64,000 nucleotides of DNA from Chitinophagales bacterium (GCA_023957215.1 JAMLHH010000006.1:55854-119853); one strand, 5' to 3'. Shown: positions 8,147 to 18,139, counted from the first letter of the stretch. Notes: generated by a model not told the origin, from the letters alone. Numbers and translations are program-made.

Positions 8147-10030
8147 TTACATCTTCACTCTCACTCCAAAATTAAACCACCTCGGAGCAGTCGGTATGGC
8201 ACCAACCTCATTGTACTTAGAGTTGAGTAGATTTGTAATGTCTGTATAAACTAAAAATTGACCGACTTGATAAGCGATTCTCAAATCTAAAAGGTTATAT
8301 GCTTTGTTTAATTCACGTTTGATGAGACGATTTTCTACTTGTACAGATAAATTTTTATAGCCGTATTGAATGCCTGCAATTAACTGATGTTTGAGTGTTT
8401 CAAAGATATATTTGGACTGAAGATTTTCATACTCCAAATGTTGGGGATGTAAGTAATGATATTGAATTTTATATTGTAAAAAGTGATTACCTCCAATATG
8501 AAAACCTTGTTGTAATCTAGTCTGAAACCCATGTGTATTGTTTTTATCGGAATTGATAGGACTATATGGAAAACTTTCATCTTCACGCACCCAATCTATA
8601 AACTCAGAGATGTTTCTGTAAAAATAACTGACTTGAAAATGCAAATCCTTTTTGTCATAACTCAATTTCGTTTCGTAATTCCAAGCTCTTTCAGGTTGTA
8701 TATCTGCATTTCCGATATTACCCGGCAATTGATTCAAGTACAAATCCGTAAAAGAAGGTATTCGCTGTCCTGAACCGACAGATGCAGAGATTTTCCAGCT
8801 GGGATAAAACAAATAAGCCACATCGACACCCGGATACACTTGCCATCCGTAATCCGTATTATAATTGACATAAACACCTGCCTGTGTCAACCACTTTTCG
8901 CCAAAGGTCTTTTTGTATTCGGCATTGATTCCGTGATTGTTTCTACGATGTTGACCAATGTTAGAACTATTGATTTTTCCTAATCTCGAACTCCAACCTA
9001 ACCCAAAATCTCCCACTTTAGTTTTTGCACTCGTATTTAATTCCACCATCAGTGTATTCATAAAATGTCGGGAACGTGCAGTGCTTAAGTTGTCCTTAAA
9101 ATACCTGTAATCATCTTCATTGTATCGGTCACTGATACCGGGTTTGATGGTGAAACGCCCTAATTGATGTTGAGATGAAATATTGAAAAGGGCAGTTTTT
9201 ACAATTTCTTCCGAATTGATATCTCCCGGTGCAGCATAAAAACCGTTGGCACCAAATTTATTTTTGGTATATCCTGCCAAAGCTTGTATAGAGTTTTTAG
9301 CGTTGATTCGATATTCTCCGTTGTATAATGCACGAGTATTATTTTGTGCCGTATTATATCTTTGACCGTTGTACAAATTTTGACTAAAAGATAAGACCTG
9401 ACTATGTTTTTCAGAACCATATTGACCAAACAACTCTAAGCCGCCACCGCCATAAATGCCGTTTCCATCATCTGCTTCTTTAGATTGGAAAGAACTTCCT
9501 CCGTAAAGGTTTGCTTCAAAAGAACTGTGTTTTTCTTTTTTCGTCACGATATTAATTGCACCTGTCAAAGCATTGATACCATATACTCGTGCTGCTGCGC
9601 CTCTCAACACTTCAATATGATCTATTGCCACCAAAGGAAGTGGGATATTCATCATATTATGAGCAGTTTGGTCATCTACCAAAGGGATTCCATTTAGCAA
9701 AACTAAAGTTTGTTCGAAAGAACCGCCATCTATACTGATATCAGCTTGTCCTCCAAAAGGTCCACGCTGCCTAATATCAATACCTCCGATATAAGCGAGT
9801 AAGCCATTTAAAGAGGTAGCCGGAATTTTGTCTATTTCATCTTTGGTGATGATCTGTATATCTCTGATGGACTGACTAAAAGGAATCTCCAATCTGTCAC
9901 CGTAAATAATCACTTCATCCAAGCGGATACTATCGTTTTGTGCCAAAGCTTTTGTAGCAAAAACGAGAGAAAGAAAAGAGATAGAAAGAGTTGTAATCAG
10001 TTTTAAGAAGGTCGTGCTTGTCGTTTGCAT
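8147..10030 (-). CDS. TonB-dependent outer-membrane receptor
   Basis: A 627-residue TonB-dependent transporter. A signal peptide (about residues 1-30, ending KALAQ) is followed by a TonB-box-like stretch and a plug domain (about 45-150, with ILVLLNGIPL-type and RGAAARVYGINALTGAINIVTKK motifs). A beta-barrel fills the rest, ending in VKM instead of the usual aromatic residue. There is no CarboxypepD_reg-like N-terminal domain, so it resembles BtuB or siderophore receptors more than SusC. The ligand is unknown. I looked for a cobalamin riboswitch upstream: only about 80 bases separate it from the divergent gene and none is seen. The 236-base gap downstream (7911-8146) shows no gene. Confidence 0.92.
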   Translation of the reverse strand: MQTTSTTFLKLITTLSISFLSLVFATKALAQNDSIRLDEVIIYGDRLEIPFSQSIRDIQIITKDEIDKIPATSLNGLLAYIGGIDIRQRGPFGGQADISIDGGSFEQTLVLLNGIPLVDDQTAHNMMNIPLPLVAIDHIEVLRGAAARVYGINALTGAINIVTKKEKHSSFEANLYGGSSFQSKEADDGNGIYGGGGLELFGQYGSEKHSQVLSFSQNLYNGQRYNTAQNNTRALYNGEYRINAKNSIQALAGYTKNKFGANGFYAAPGDINSEEIVKTALFNISSQHQLGRFTIKPGISDRYNEDDYRYFKDNLSTARSRHFMNTLMVELNTSAKTKVGDFGLGWSSRLGKINSSNIGQHRRNNHGINAEYKKTFGEKWLTQAGVYVNYNTDYGWQVYPGVDVAYLFYPSWKISASVGSGQRIPSFTDLYLNQLPGNIGNADIQPERAWNYETKLSYDKKDLHFQVSYFYRNISEFIDWVREDESFPYSPINSDKNNTHGFQTRLQQGFHIGGNHFLQYKIQYHYLHPQHLEYENLQSKYIFETLKHQLIAGIQYGYKNLSVQVENRLIKRELNKAYNLLDLRIAYQVGQFLVYTDITNLLNSKYNEVGAIPTAPRWFNFGVRVKM

Positions 10031-10113
10031 TTTGATGGTTAAGATTAAAATTGAAAATTTTGTTTAGTTTGGGTATAAATATCTATATTTATTTCTTTCA
10101 AATAATAAGGACA

Positions 10114-12714
10114 ATGATTAAATATTTTTTACTATCTCTTTCACTGCTCATTTCGACACAAGGATTTTCAAAATCTAAGAAAAAACAAAAGGAAACTACG
10201 ACAACAACTGAAGTTACCGAAAAAAAGGAAAAAGACAAGTCTGCTTTTAAAACAATCAAGGAATTTACTGAAAAATTATCTAAACCTAATGAAGGTTTAT
10301 TCCCTTTATATCGTGATACCATCACCGGAAAAACGTATATAGAAGTAAATGAAAATCAGCTTCATAAAGAATTTATCTATTTTATGTATGTTTTGGATGG
10401 AGTAGTAGATGCCGGATATTTTAGAGGCGCTTATCGAGATAACGATGTCATTACTTTTGACCGTGCTTTTGATAAGATAGAGGTAAAAATTGTCAATACG
10501 ACTTATTATTTTGATCCAAAACTTGAAATCAGTAAAGCAGCTGATGCGAATATCAACCAACCAATTGTAGTGGCAGAAAAAATTCAAGCAATGGCGATTG
10601 ATACGACAGATACACTTGGAAATGTCAATGTGCGATACTTGATAGATGCGGATGCTATTTTTCTTAAAGAATCTTTGAGTCAAATCAAACCTGCGAAAAA
10701 ACCGGGCTCATCTCCGACTGCTTTTTCCTTAGGTTCACTCTCAGCTACTAAAACGAAATACCTCCGTCAACAAAATTATCCCGATAACACGGATGTAGAA
10801 GTAGAATATGTATATGATAATCCTGCACCTGTCAGTTCGGGTAAAGAAGCTGTTACAGATCCAAGAAGTGTATCCGTAAAGGTTCGTCATTCTATTATAA
10901 AAATGCCTGAAAACAACTATCAGCCAAGATATGAAGATCCGCGAATTGGTTATTTTACAAGCAAAGCGACCGATATGACGACTACGAGTGTCACACCTTA
11001 TCTCGATAAAATCAATAGATGGAATTTGGTAAAAAAAGATTCTAATGCAATACTTTCCGAACCGGTACTACCTATTGTATATTGGATAGAAAATACGACA
11101 CCTGCTGCTTTTAGACCTATCATTAAAGAAGCGGTAGAAAAGTGGAACATCGCTTTTGAAGAAGCAGGATTTAAAAATGCTGTCGTCTGTAAAATCCAAC
11201 CGGATACTGCCACTTGGGATGCAGGTGATATTCGTTATAATGTGATACGCTGGACATCTTCACCTAATCCGCCTTTTGGTGGTTATGGGCCGAGCTTTAA
11301 AAACCCGAGAACGGGCGAAATCATCGGTGCCGATATCATGTTAGAATGGATATACTTGACGAATAGAGTTCGATATGAAAAGATGTTTAATATCGCCGGT
11401 ATGGCGATAGAGCAAAATGAAACCGAGTTAGAGGACAATCCGTTTTTATGTTCTGCCGGTTTCCATACCTCTGAAAATTTGTCTTATGGAAAAACCATGA
11501 TGGATGCATACAACTTTGACAGTTTGCAACACGATGAATTTATGAAACAGTGTTTGACCGAGTTGGTTTTACACGAAGTGGGACATACCTTAGGTCTTAA
11601 TCATAATTTTGGTGGAAGTTATTTTGCATCTAATGACCAATGGCAAGACAAAGAATTTGGTGAAAAATATGGTGTTTCAGCTTCTGTGATGGACTATAAT
11701 TTGCCTAATATTTCACCCGATAAAAACCATCAGGGTCAATATTTTACAACCGTTCCTGGATTGTATGACAGATGGGCGATTCGATACGGTTACAGTGTTT
11801 TTGAAAATGCAGTAGCAGAAAAGCAAGGTTTAAAAGAAATTTTGTCGGAATCTACTAAGAGAGAATATCTTTTCTTCAATGATGCAGACGATATGAGAAG
11901 CCCGGGTAAAGGAAATGACCCGAGAGCGATGATTTATGATATGACGAGCGATCCTTTGGAATATGCTATCCAACAAATCAAAATGAACAATGCTACTTTT
12001 AGCCAGCTAAAATCTACTTATATCAAAGATGGTCAATCTTACCACGAATTGAGAAATGCATATCTGATTCTTTCAGGTAGAAATACAACTAATTTTAATG
12101 TGATTAGCAGATGGATAGGTGGTGTGTTGATAGATAGAAATTTTGCAGGTCAAAAAGAGGGGCAACAACCTTTTACAGCGATAGAACTTTCTGAACAAGT
12201 CAAAGCGATGAATGCATTGGCCCAATATGCTTTTGCTCCCGATGCTTTTGATGTAGAAAAAGAACTGTATAACTACTTGCAAATGCAAAGAAGAGGGTAT
12301 GAATTTTATGAAAAAGGTGAGTTGCCTAAGATTCATGCAAGAATTGCTACCACACAAAGTAATCTACTCAAACAACTTTTACATCCTAATACCTTAGAAA
12401 GAATTGCTGATACAAAATTGTATGGCAATCCATACAGTCTTGATAAAATGATGTCAGATTTGACAAAAGCTGTTTTTAAAGCGGATATTGCCGGAACTGT
12501 CAATTCTTTGAGACAAGAATTACAGATTAATTATGTGAATAGTTTGTTGAAAGTAATTAACTCCGCCGACTATATTGATTTGTCAAAATCTATTGCTTAT
12601 GCGGAACTCCAAAAAATAAAGAAATTAGCTACTAATACTGCAGGTGATGCTGCGTCCAAAGCGCACAAGCAATATTTGTTATATCTGATTGATAAAGGCT
12701 TGGATAAAAAATAA
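10114..12714 (+). CDS. Exported zinc-dependent metalloprotease (DUF5117/DUF4953 type)
   Basis: Large periplasmic or surface metalloprotease. I choose the Met at 10114 because a signal peptide (MIKYFLLSLSLLISTQGFS) starts there and AATAAGGA precedes it; the frame extends 63 bases further upstream without support. A DUF5118-like lysine-rich start leads into a DUF5117-like region and a metzincin-like catalytic domain with HEVGHTLGLNHNF at about residue 490 and SVMDYNLPN as Met-turn. The C-terminal helical part matches DUF4953-type proteins. The length of 866 residues is typical. The substrate is unknown. It is divergent from the TonB receptor. Confidence 0.9.
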   Translation: MIKYFLLSLSLLISTQGFSKSKKKQKETTTTTEVTEKKEKDKSAFKTIKEFTEKLSKPNEGLFPLYRDTITGKTYIEVNENQLHKEFIYFMYVLDGVVDAGYFRGAYRDNDVITFDRAFDKIEVKIVNTTYYFDPKLEISKAADANINQPIVVAEKIQAMAIDTTDTLGNVNVRYLIDADAIFLKESLSQIKPAKKPGSSPTAFSLGSLSATKTKYLRQQNYPDNTDVEVEYVYDNPAPVSSGKEAVTDPRSVSVKVRHSIIKMPENNYQPRYEDPRIGYFTSKATDMTTTSVTPYLDKINRWNLVKKDSNAILSEPVLPIVYWIENTTPAAFRPIIKEAVEKWNIAFEEAGFKNAVVCKIQPDTATWDAGDIRYNVIRWTSSPNPPFGGYGPSFKNPRTGEIIGADIMLEWIYLTNRVRYEKMFNIAGMAIEQNETELEDNPFLCSAGFHTSENLSYGKTMMDAYNFDSLQHDEFMKQCLTELVLHEVGHTLGLNHNFGGSYFASNDQWQDKEFGEKYGVSASVMDYNLPNISPDKNHQGQYFTTVPGLYDRWAIRYGYSVFENAVAEKQGLKEILSESTKREYLFFNDADDMRSPGKGNDPRAMIYDMTSDPLEYAIQQIKMNNATFSQLKSTYIKDGQSYHELRNAYLILSGRNTTNFNVISRWIGGVLIDRNFAGQKEGQQPFTAIELSEQVKAMNALAQYAFAPDAFDVEKELYNYLQMQRRGYEFYEKGELPKIHARIATTQSNLLKQLLHPNTLERIADTKLYGNPYSLDKMMSDLTKAVFKADIAGTVNSLRQELQINYVNSLLKVINSADYIDLSKSIAYAELQKIKKLATNTAGDAASKAHKQYLLYLIDKGLDKK

Positions 12715-12778
12715 TATCTATATTTTCATAGTTGAGAATTAAAAACCTACTCTTAACTTTGCACCTTACGTTTTTTAG

Positions 12779-13612
12779 ATGCCGGTTTTAGATAAAATAC
12801 TTGATTCTGCACTATTTTCCAATATTTGGAAAGAGGTTATTGCCCGTGCAGGTAAAGGTAAACTTGTCCAACTGATTACACTCAAGCCGATTTCTGTTTA
12901 TAAGGGTCAAATGAATTTTGAGTTAGATGAAACCCAATTGACGGCTGATATCGATGCCTCTATTGAAAACCTTTTACAGAAACCGATACAAAGAGCTTTT
13001 GACTTGTTCTCTTTAGATTTTAAGTCGGCGACGGATTTTAGCTATCATATCAAAGTAGATGTATTGGTGAAAATGAATTATGCCAATATCAGAAAATACC
13101 TCAATCAACAGTTTGCCAATGAACAGTATTGGATTTTGGATGATAGGGTAGGACTGACTTTTTACGATTTTAATATACAATGGAAAGACAATCATCTGTC
13201 TATTGATATTCCGATGAAAATTGATGCTAAGTATAAGCGTTTAAAATACAGTGGAAATGCAGAAGTGACTGCAACCGGTCGTATCAATTACTATCCAAAT
13301 ACCAAACAGGTGAAAATAGAACGTATCAGTTATGTTGCCACTTCGGATAAATGGATACTCCGATTGGTCAATTTAGTGTATTATTTTGATATCAAAGAAG
13401 CATTGGAAGATTTTTTACAATTTGATATTAGTAATGAATTGGTGGAAGGCTTGAAAAAATTACAGAAAGAAGTAGAAAATTTTAATAAAGAAGAATTGAG
13501 CATTTTAGAAGGTGAAGTTTCATCTATCAATTTAAAAAAAATAAATTTTGACCCCAATGGTGGAAGTGCTTATATCTTGGTAGAAGGTAGAGCCGGATTA
13601 CTCGATAATTAG
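12779..13612 (+). CDS. Hypothetical protein, possibly DUF4403-like
   Basis: A 277-residue protein without a signal peptide or membrane segments. The middle alternates strands (YHIKVDVLVKMNY, LTFYDFNIQWKDNHLSIDIPMKIDAKYK, GNAEVTATGRINYY) in a way that recalls lipid-binding-like beta proteins such as DUF4403, and the C-terminal 60 residues are partly coiled coil (LVEGLKKLQKEVENFNKEEL). I do not recognise it firmly. Its stop region overlaps the end of the convergent gene 13598-14083 by 15 bases. Confidence 0.6.
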   Translation: MPVLDKILDSALFSNIWKEVIARAGKGKLVQLITLKPISVYKGQMNFELDETQLTADIDASIENLLQKPIQRAFDLFSLDFKSATDFSYHIKVDVLVKMNYANIRKYLNQQFANEQYWILDDRVGLTFYDFNIQWKDNHLSIDIPMKIDAKYKRLKYSGNAEVTATGRINYYPNTKQVKIERISYVATSDKWILRLVNLVYYFDIKEALEDFLQFDISNELVEGLKKLQKEVENFNKEELSILEGEVSSINLKKINFDPNGGSAYILVEGRAGLLDN

Positions 13613-14083
13613 TTCATCTAGCATCTTTTCTACATACACTTTCATCGTATCAGACATAGAAATTTCAAACCCTTTTTCTATCAATTCATCTGTTGCATTT
13701 TCCTGTAAAATACCAAAATACATCGTTTTTATCTTTTGGTACATTTCTGTATCTAAGTGTAAATCAATCGCTTTGTCTTGATAATCATCCAACAAAAGTT
13801 TGTACAATCGGGTAGAAATGCTCAACAAGGGTTCTAATTTTTTACTGACTACAAACATGGCATCTACAAACTTCAGCAAGTTGACTTTGGAAGCTTGCAC
13901 GAAACGTCCGTCTAAATTTTGATCAATTGTACTTTCGTTTCCAATGATAGATATAAAAATACCACTTTCATATACACCTAAATCTTTGTGTTGTAAATCA
14001 ATAGAAAGTTGAAAGTTAGGCTTGAATATTTGATAGTAAAAATACTTTTCTATAAAATCTTGTGATACCTTTTTCTCTGACAT
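13598..14083 (-). CDS. Hypothetical protein, 161 residues
   Basis: Acidic, mostly helical, soluble protein of unknown family: no signal peptide, no membrane segment, no motif I know. It starts 13 bases after the stop of the MacB-like permease gene on the same strand, so it is likely co-transcribed with it. It overlaps the end of the opposing gene. Codon use resembles its neighbours, and the reading frame is longer than chance would give here. Confidence 0.65.
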   Translation of the reverse strand: MSEKKVSQDFIEKYFYYQIFKPNFQLSIDLQHKDLGVYESGIFISIIGNESTIDQNLDGRFVQASKVNLLKFVDAMFVVSKKLEPLLSISTRLYKLLLDDYQDKAIDLHLDTEMYQKIKTMYFGILQENATDELIEKGFEISMSDTMKVYVEKMLDELIIE

Positions 14084-14096
14084 TTTATTTAAAATT

Positions 14097-15356
14097 TCAC
14101 ACAGTTCTAATCGCCTCTACCGGATCCAAATCAGCTGCTTTTCGTGCGGGCAAATAGCCGGACAAAAGACCTATCAACATAGCAATGCTGATACCTATGA
14201 CACCATTCTTAAAACTGAGTACAAAACTCATTCCTGATGCAGAAGACACCGGAAAAGATAGAAGATATACAATCACCAAACCTAATAATCCACCCCAAAA
14301 ACAGAGCAAGATAGACTCAAAAAGAAATTCTAAGAGTATGTAAATTTTTTTTGCACCTAAAGCCTTTTTAATGCCTATAATATTGGTTCTTTCAGAAACA
14401 GAAACATACATGATATTAGCGATTCCAAAACCTCCGACTATCAGTGCAAAAAAGCCTATCACCCAACCTATTATATTGAGTACGTAAAAAATGCCTTCAA
14501 ACCCTTGTGCAATAATACTCAAGCGGTTGAGTGCAAAATTATCATCCTGTATCGGTCGCAATCTTCTGATGGAACGCATTTTTTGTTGAATTTCAAATTC
14601 TAATTCACTGAGGCTGACACCTTGTTGGGCTTTTACAATAATGCGTGGTGAGACTTCTTTGAGTTCTAAATGTGTGACTTTATTGACAAACAAATAAGGC
14701 AAAATGATGTCTTTGTCATTATTCATCCCCAGCAAACCTCCTTGCCCTTCTTTTTTAATAATTCCAATAATTTTTACTTTTTGACCAAAAATAAAAATCT
14801 CTTTCCCCAATAGATTTGAAGTGTTGCCTGAAAGTGTTTCGGCTATTCCTCCGCCTATCACTGCTACCGGCAGACCTAAATTAGATTCGGATACAGAAAA
14901 AAAACGACCTGCATTGATATTGTAATCAAATACATCTGCGATTTCTTGTGTTGCACCTACAACATCAATATTCTCTACGGCTTCGTTGTTAAACTTGATA
15001 TTACTTGCACTTGGATATACAGAGTAGGAAACCGCTTCCGCTTTCGTCAGTCTTCCTTGCAATTTTAGAAAATCATCATAACTTGCTTCCGGACGTTTCC
15101 AATAATTCCACCACGGATAATTGGTATCATTAAAAGCCCAAGGCCAGCGACCTACAAAAATAAGATTGTTACCCAATTTGTTGATGGAGCCACTGATATC
15201 GTTTTTAAGTGCATCCACAGCCGTTAAAATGGCTATAATGCTGAAAATCCCGATGGTAACTCCCAATAAAGAAAGTCCGGTACGTAGCTTATTATTCCTC
15301 AGTTGCCCAAATGAGAGCAAAAACGATTCTTTAATAACGGTCCAAAGGGATAACAT
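14097..15356 (-). CDS. MacB-like ABC transporter permease (FtsX domain)
   Basis: A 419-residue permease of the MacB/LolC type. It has one N-terminal membrane helix (about 30-52, LSLLGVTIGIFSIIAILTAV), a large periplasmic MacB_PCD domain (about 55-245) and three C-terminal helices of the FtsX domain (about 290-405), ending in the family motif GYLPARKAADLDPVEAIR. The partner ATPase is not next to it, so it must be encoded elsewhere. Such systems act as mechanotransmission pumps for lipoproteins, peptides or drugs; the cargo here is unknown. Confidence 0.92.
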   Translation of the reverse strand: MLSLWTVIKESFLLSFGQLRNNKLRTGLSLLGVTIGIFSIIAILTAVDALKNDISGSINKLGNNLIFVGRWPWAFNDTNYPWWNYWKRPEASYDDFLKLQGRLTKAEAVSYSVYPSASNIKFNNEAVENIDVVGATQEIADVFDYNINAGRFFSVSESNLGLPVAVIGGGIAETLSGNTSNLLGKEIFIFGQKVKIIGIIKKEGQGGLLGMNNDKDIILPYLFVNKVTHLELKEVSPRIIVKAQQGVSLSELEFEIQQKMRSIRRLRPIQDDNFALNRLSIIAQGFEGIFYVLNIIGWVIGFFALIVGGFGIANIMYVSVSERTNIIGIKKALGAKKIYILLEFLFESILLCFWGGLLGLVIVYLLSFPVSSASGMSFVLSFKNGVIGISIAMLIGLLSGYLPARKAADLDPVEAIRTV

Positions 15357-15517
15357 CGTCTCAAAAATACATAAGACAGATATAGTAATCGCTTTTTATT
15401 GACATTAATCTGTTAAAATATCTAATTAATACCTTTTAATTAGAGGGATATGCGAACCGAACAAAATGATTTTTGTAGTTTCATCTATCAACTAATAAAG
15501 TTTTAAACTAATAAAAT

Positions 15518-16390
15518 ATGAAAACAAACTCAAACATCTTAAAAGCATTGTTCCTTTCTACAGGATTGCTCGCTTTTGGCATTCAAAATAGTGATGCTCA
15601 AAAGTTGAAAACACCTACTCCGAGCCCACATCAAACCTTGACACAGGAGTTTGCACTTTCTCAAATCGAAATAGATTATTCAAGACCGAGTGCAAAGGGT
15701 AGAACCATCTTTGGTGATTTAGTGCCTTATGGAAAAGTATGGAGAACAGGTGCAAATGCTTCTACAACTATCGAATTTGGCGATGATGTGAAAGTCAATG
15801 GCAAAGAACTCAAAGCCGGAAAGTATGCTTTGTTTACCATTCCCGATAAAGATACTTGGAAAGTAAGTTTTTATAAGGATTTAAAATTAGGTGGTAATGT
15901 TGCTAACTATGATGAAAAAAATGAAGTGATTACAATAGAGGTGCCGGTGCAAAAAGTAGCTGACAAAGTAGAAACTTTTACCATTTCGGTAGATAATCTT
16001 ACAGACACCAAAGCGATGGTTAGTCTGACTTGGGAAAATACCCGCGTCTCTTTTGATGTCACGACAGAAATAGATGAGAGAATCATGACTGACATCAAAA
16101 ATGTGATGGGAGACAACAAACCTTATGCGGTAGCAGCTTCCTACTATATGGATAATGGGAAAGATCTCAATCAAGCTTATGAATGGCTGCAAAAAGCTGT
16201 GGATAACGCACCTTATGCATATTGGCTGGCATACAGAAAAGCTAAGTTGGAATTGATGTTAGGACAATATCAAAAAGCAATTGAATCCGCAAATACAGCT
16301 AAAGCAAAAGCAGAAGAAGCTCAAAGTGCTGATTATGTAAAACTCAATAATGACTTAATCAGTGAAGCTAAAAGCAAATTGAAAAAATAA
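15518..16390 (+). CDS. DUF2911 domain exported protein
   Basis: A 290-residue exported protein with a signal peptide (about 1-27, ending SDAQ). The DUF2911 core (about 35-165) has the motifs IEIDYSRPSAKGRTIFGDLVPYG and WRTGANASTTIEFGDDVKV. A C-terminal helical part (about 185-290) looks like TPR repeats (DLNQAYEWLQKAVDNAP, GQYQKAIESANTAKAKA). It is common in Bacteroidota and the function is unknown. A strong hairpin terminator follows. Confidence 0.9.
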   Translation: MKTNSNILKALFLSTGLLAFGIQNSDAQKLKTPTPSPHQTLTQEFALSQIEIDYSRPSAKGRTIFGDLVPYGKVWRTGANASTTIEFGDDVKVNGKELKAGKYALFTIPDKDTWKVSFYKDLKLGGNVANYDEKNEVITIEVPVQKVADKVETFTISVDNLTDTKAMVSLTWENTRVSFDVTTEIDERIMTDIKNVMGDNKPYAVAASYYMDNGKDLNQAYEWLQKAVDNAPYAYWLAYRKAKLELMLGQYQKAIESANTAKAKAEEAQSADYVKLNNDLISEAKSKLKK

Positions 16391-16410
16391 TTGTTACAAC
16401 AAATCATCAT

Positions 16411-16442
16411 AAAAAAAGCTACTCGGATGAGTAGCTTTTTTT
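16411..16442. terminator. Bidirectional intrinsic terminator
   Basis: Stem GCTACTC/GAGTAGC with short loop GGAT, flanked by A7 on the left and T7 on the right. It can therefore end transcription of the DUF2911 gene (+) and of the convergent cysteine operon (-). Confidence 0.9.
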
Positions 16443-16463
16443 ATGGTCTTTGAACAGATGGTT

Positions 16464-17627
16464 TTAGTAAACCGGCAGACTCAATTTTAATTCACCAATA
16501 TAACCTATAATACCACCTTTCAGATTGTACAAATTGTCAAAACCATATTGAGAAGTCAATAAATCAATTGCTCTGGCACTACGTCCACCTGCTTTACAGT
16601 GTACGACTACCGGTCTGTTTCTATCTATTTCATCAATATGAGATTCTAATGAACTAAGTGGAATCAATTTTGCACCAATATTGACCAAATCATACTCATC
16701 TTGCTCTCTGACATCAATGACTTGAATATCTCTCTTTTCATCTAACCACTCTTGCAATTCAGATGGAGTGATTTCTTTGATTTGAGATTTCTTTTCTGCT
16801 AATTGAGGAATACCACAGAAGAAATCATAGTCGATAAGTTTTGTCTGTGTTGGATTGTCACCTGTCAAAGGATTGTTTGGATCTTTATGTACTTTGAATA
16901 CTCTTGTAGTAAATCCAAGTGCATCAAAAGTGAATAGTCTTCCACTCAATACATCACCTACACCTAAGATGATTTTAATCACTTCATTGGTTTGAATACA
17001 TCCCATCAATCCCGGCAATACACCAAGTACACCACCTTCCGCACAACTGGGAACTAATCCCGGAGGTGGAGGAGTAGGGTAGAGGTCTCTATAATTAGGT
17101 CCGTTTTTATAATTAAATACAGAAGCTTGACCATCAAACCTATAAATAGATGCATATACGTTAGGAATACCCAATAGCACACAAGCATCATTCACTAAAT
17201 ATCTGGTAGGAAAGTTATCAGTACCATCAGCTACTACATCATAATCTTTGAAAATCTCTAATGCATTCTGACTGGATAACTTTTCATTATAGGTAATGAC
17301 ATTAATATATGGATTGAGAGATAAGACTCTGTCTCTCGCTGCTTCCACTTTTAACCTTCCGATGTCATTCATGCTAAAAAGCACCTGTCTTTGCAAGTTG
17401 CTGTCATCTACGACATCAAAATCTATCAAACCGATAGTTCCCACACCGGCTGCTGCGAGATACAACAGTGCAGGGCTACCCAAACCACCGGCACCTATGA
17501 TTAAAACTCTCGCATTTTTTAATTTTTTCTGACCTTCAAGACCTACTTCGGGTATGATAATATGTCTTGAATATTTGGCTAACTCTTTTTGAGTCAACTC
17601 AATTTCTTCTAAGTTTTTTCTTTCCAT
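16464..17627 (-). CDS. MoeZ/MoeB-type E1-like adenylyltransferase with C-terminal rhodanese
   Basis: Activates the C terminus of a ubiquitin-like sulfur carrier by adenylation and then hands it sulfur. The 387 residues hold a ThiF/MoeB domain (about 15-250) with the nucleotide motif GAGGLG at 45-50, DFDVVDDSNLQRQV and the ADGTDNFPTRYLVNDAC substrate-loop motif, then a rhodanese domain (about 285-380) with active-site loop HCKAGGRSAR. The CxxC zinc pairs of E. coli MoeB are not evident. It starts 11 bases after the stop of the carrier gene. It could also serve molybdopterin or thiamin carriers; the local carrier, JAMM protease and cysteine synthase favour a cysteine role. Confidence 0.88.
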   Translation of the reverse strand: MERKNLEEIELTQKELAKYSRHIIIPEVGLEGQKKLKNARVLIIGAGGLGSPALLYLAAAGVGTIGLIDFDVVDDSNLQRQVLFSMNDIGRLKVEAARDRVLSLNPYINVITYNEKLSSQNALEIFKDYDVVADGTDNFPTRYLVNDACVLLGIPNVYASIYRFDGQASVFNYKNGPNYRDLYPTPPPPGLVPSCAEGGVLGVLPGLMGCIQTNEVIKIILGVGDVLSGRLFTFDALGFTTRVFKVHKDPNNPLTGDNPTQTKLIDYDFFCGIPQLAEKKSQIKEITPSELQEWLDEKRDIQVIDVREQDEYDLVNIGAKLIPLSSLESHIDEIDRNRPVVVHCKAGGRSARAIDLLTSQYGFDNLYNLKGGIIGYIGELKLSLPVY

Positions 17628-17638
17628 TTCCTTAAAAT

Positions 17639-17917
17639 TTATGCCACACCGCCGGCAATTGCAGGAATCAAACTAACGATAGTGTCTTCTTTGATTTCAG
17701 TTTGTTCGTTATTTAAAAAACGGATGTCTTCTTCACCAACAAAAACTTTGATAAAGTGTCTTAATTTTCCGTTTGTATCCAAAATCTGATTGCTGATTTT
17801 AGGATGTGTTTCAGTCAAAGCTTTTACAGCTTCTTCAATAGTAGTCGCATTCGTTACGAAATTAGCTTCTCCATCAGTATATTTTCTCAGTGGAGTAGGA
17901 ATAATAAGTGTTGCCAT
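17639..17917 (-). CDS. CysO-like ubiquitin-fold sulfur carrier with masked C terminus
   Basis: A 92-residue ThiS/MoaD-fold protein resembling actinobacterial CysO (MATLIIPTPLRKYTDGEANF start, ETHPKISNQILDTNGKLRHFIKVFVG core, TIVSLIPAIAGG end). Carriers of this fold work only with a free Gly-Gly C terminus. This one ends GGVA, so two residues should have to be removed first. The JAMM protease encoded upstream is the obvious candidate. It starts after a 269-base gap that holds duplicated repeats and precedes the E1-like gene by 11 bases. Function as cysteine sulfur carrier is inferred from the cluster. Confidence 0.88.
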   Translation of the reverse strand: MATLIIPTPLRKYTDGEANFVTNATTIEEAVKALTETHPKISNQILDTNGKLRHFIKVFVGEEDIRFLNNEQTEIKEDTIVSLIPAIAGGVA

Positions 17918-17947
17918 ATAATTACTGTTTTTTATTTATTTGTTTTT

Positions 17948-18139
17948 TTAGAATCAAGATTTTAGAACCAAGAATCAAGAGCCAAGAACCACGGTTCGAC
18001 AGGCTCACCGTCCAAGTCAAAACACTAACAAAGCGTGGTCCATCGTCTATCGTCTAATCTTAGAACCAAGAACCACGGTTCGACAGGCTCACCGTCCAAG
18101 TCAAAACACTAACAAAGCGTGGTCCATCGTCTATCGTCT
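17948..18139. repeat. Composite intergenic repeat with a 74-bp tandem duplication
   Basis: A 74-base unit at 17982-18055 is repeated at 18066-18139 (period 84). It contains CGGTTCGACAGGCTCACCG, and ACCACG/CGTGGT sit near its ends as an inverted pair. It is preceded by short CAAGA-type repeats (17950-17990) and followed by ATCGTCT repeats. A diverged copy in the opposite orientation lies at 30957-31035. It fills the gap between the JAMM protease and carrier genes and contains no gene. Confidence 0.8.

Noticed and set aside
10031..10113. Cobalamin riboswitch for the TonB receptor
   Set aside because: Only about 80 bases separate the divergent genes, too short for the element, and no core motif is seen.
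17982..18139. 74-bp duplication as a CRISPR or phage attachment site
   Set aside because: Two copies with a ten-base gap, no integrase, no cas genes, and a diverged copy elsewhere. A dispersed intergenic repeat is simpler.
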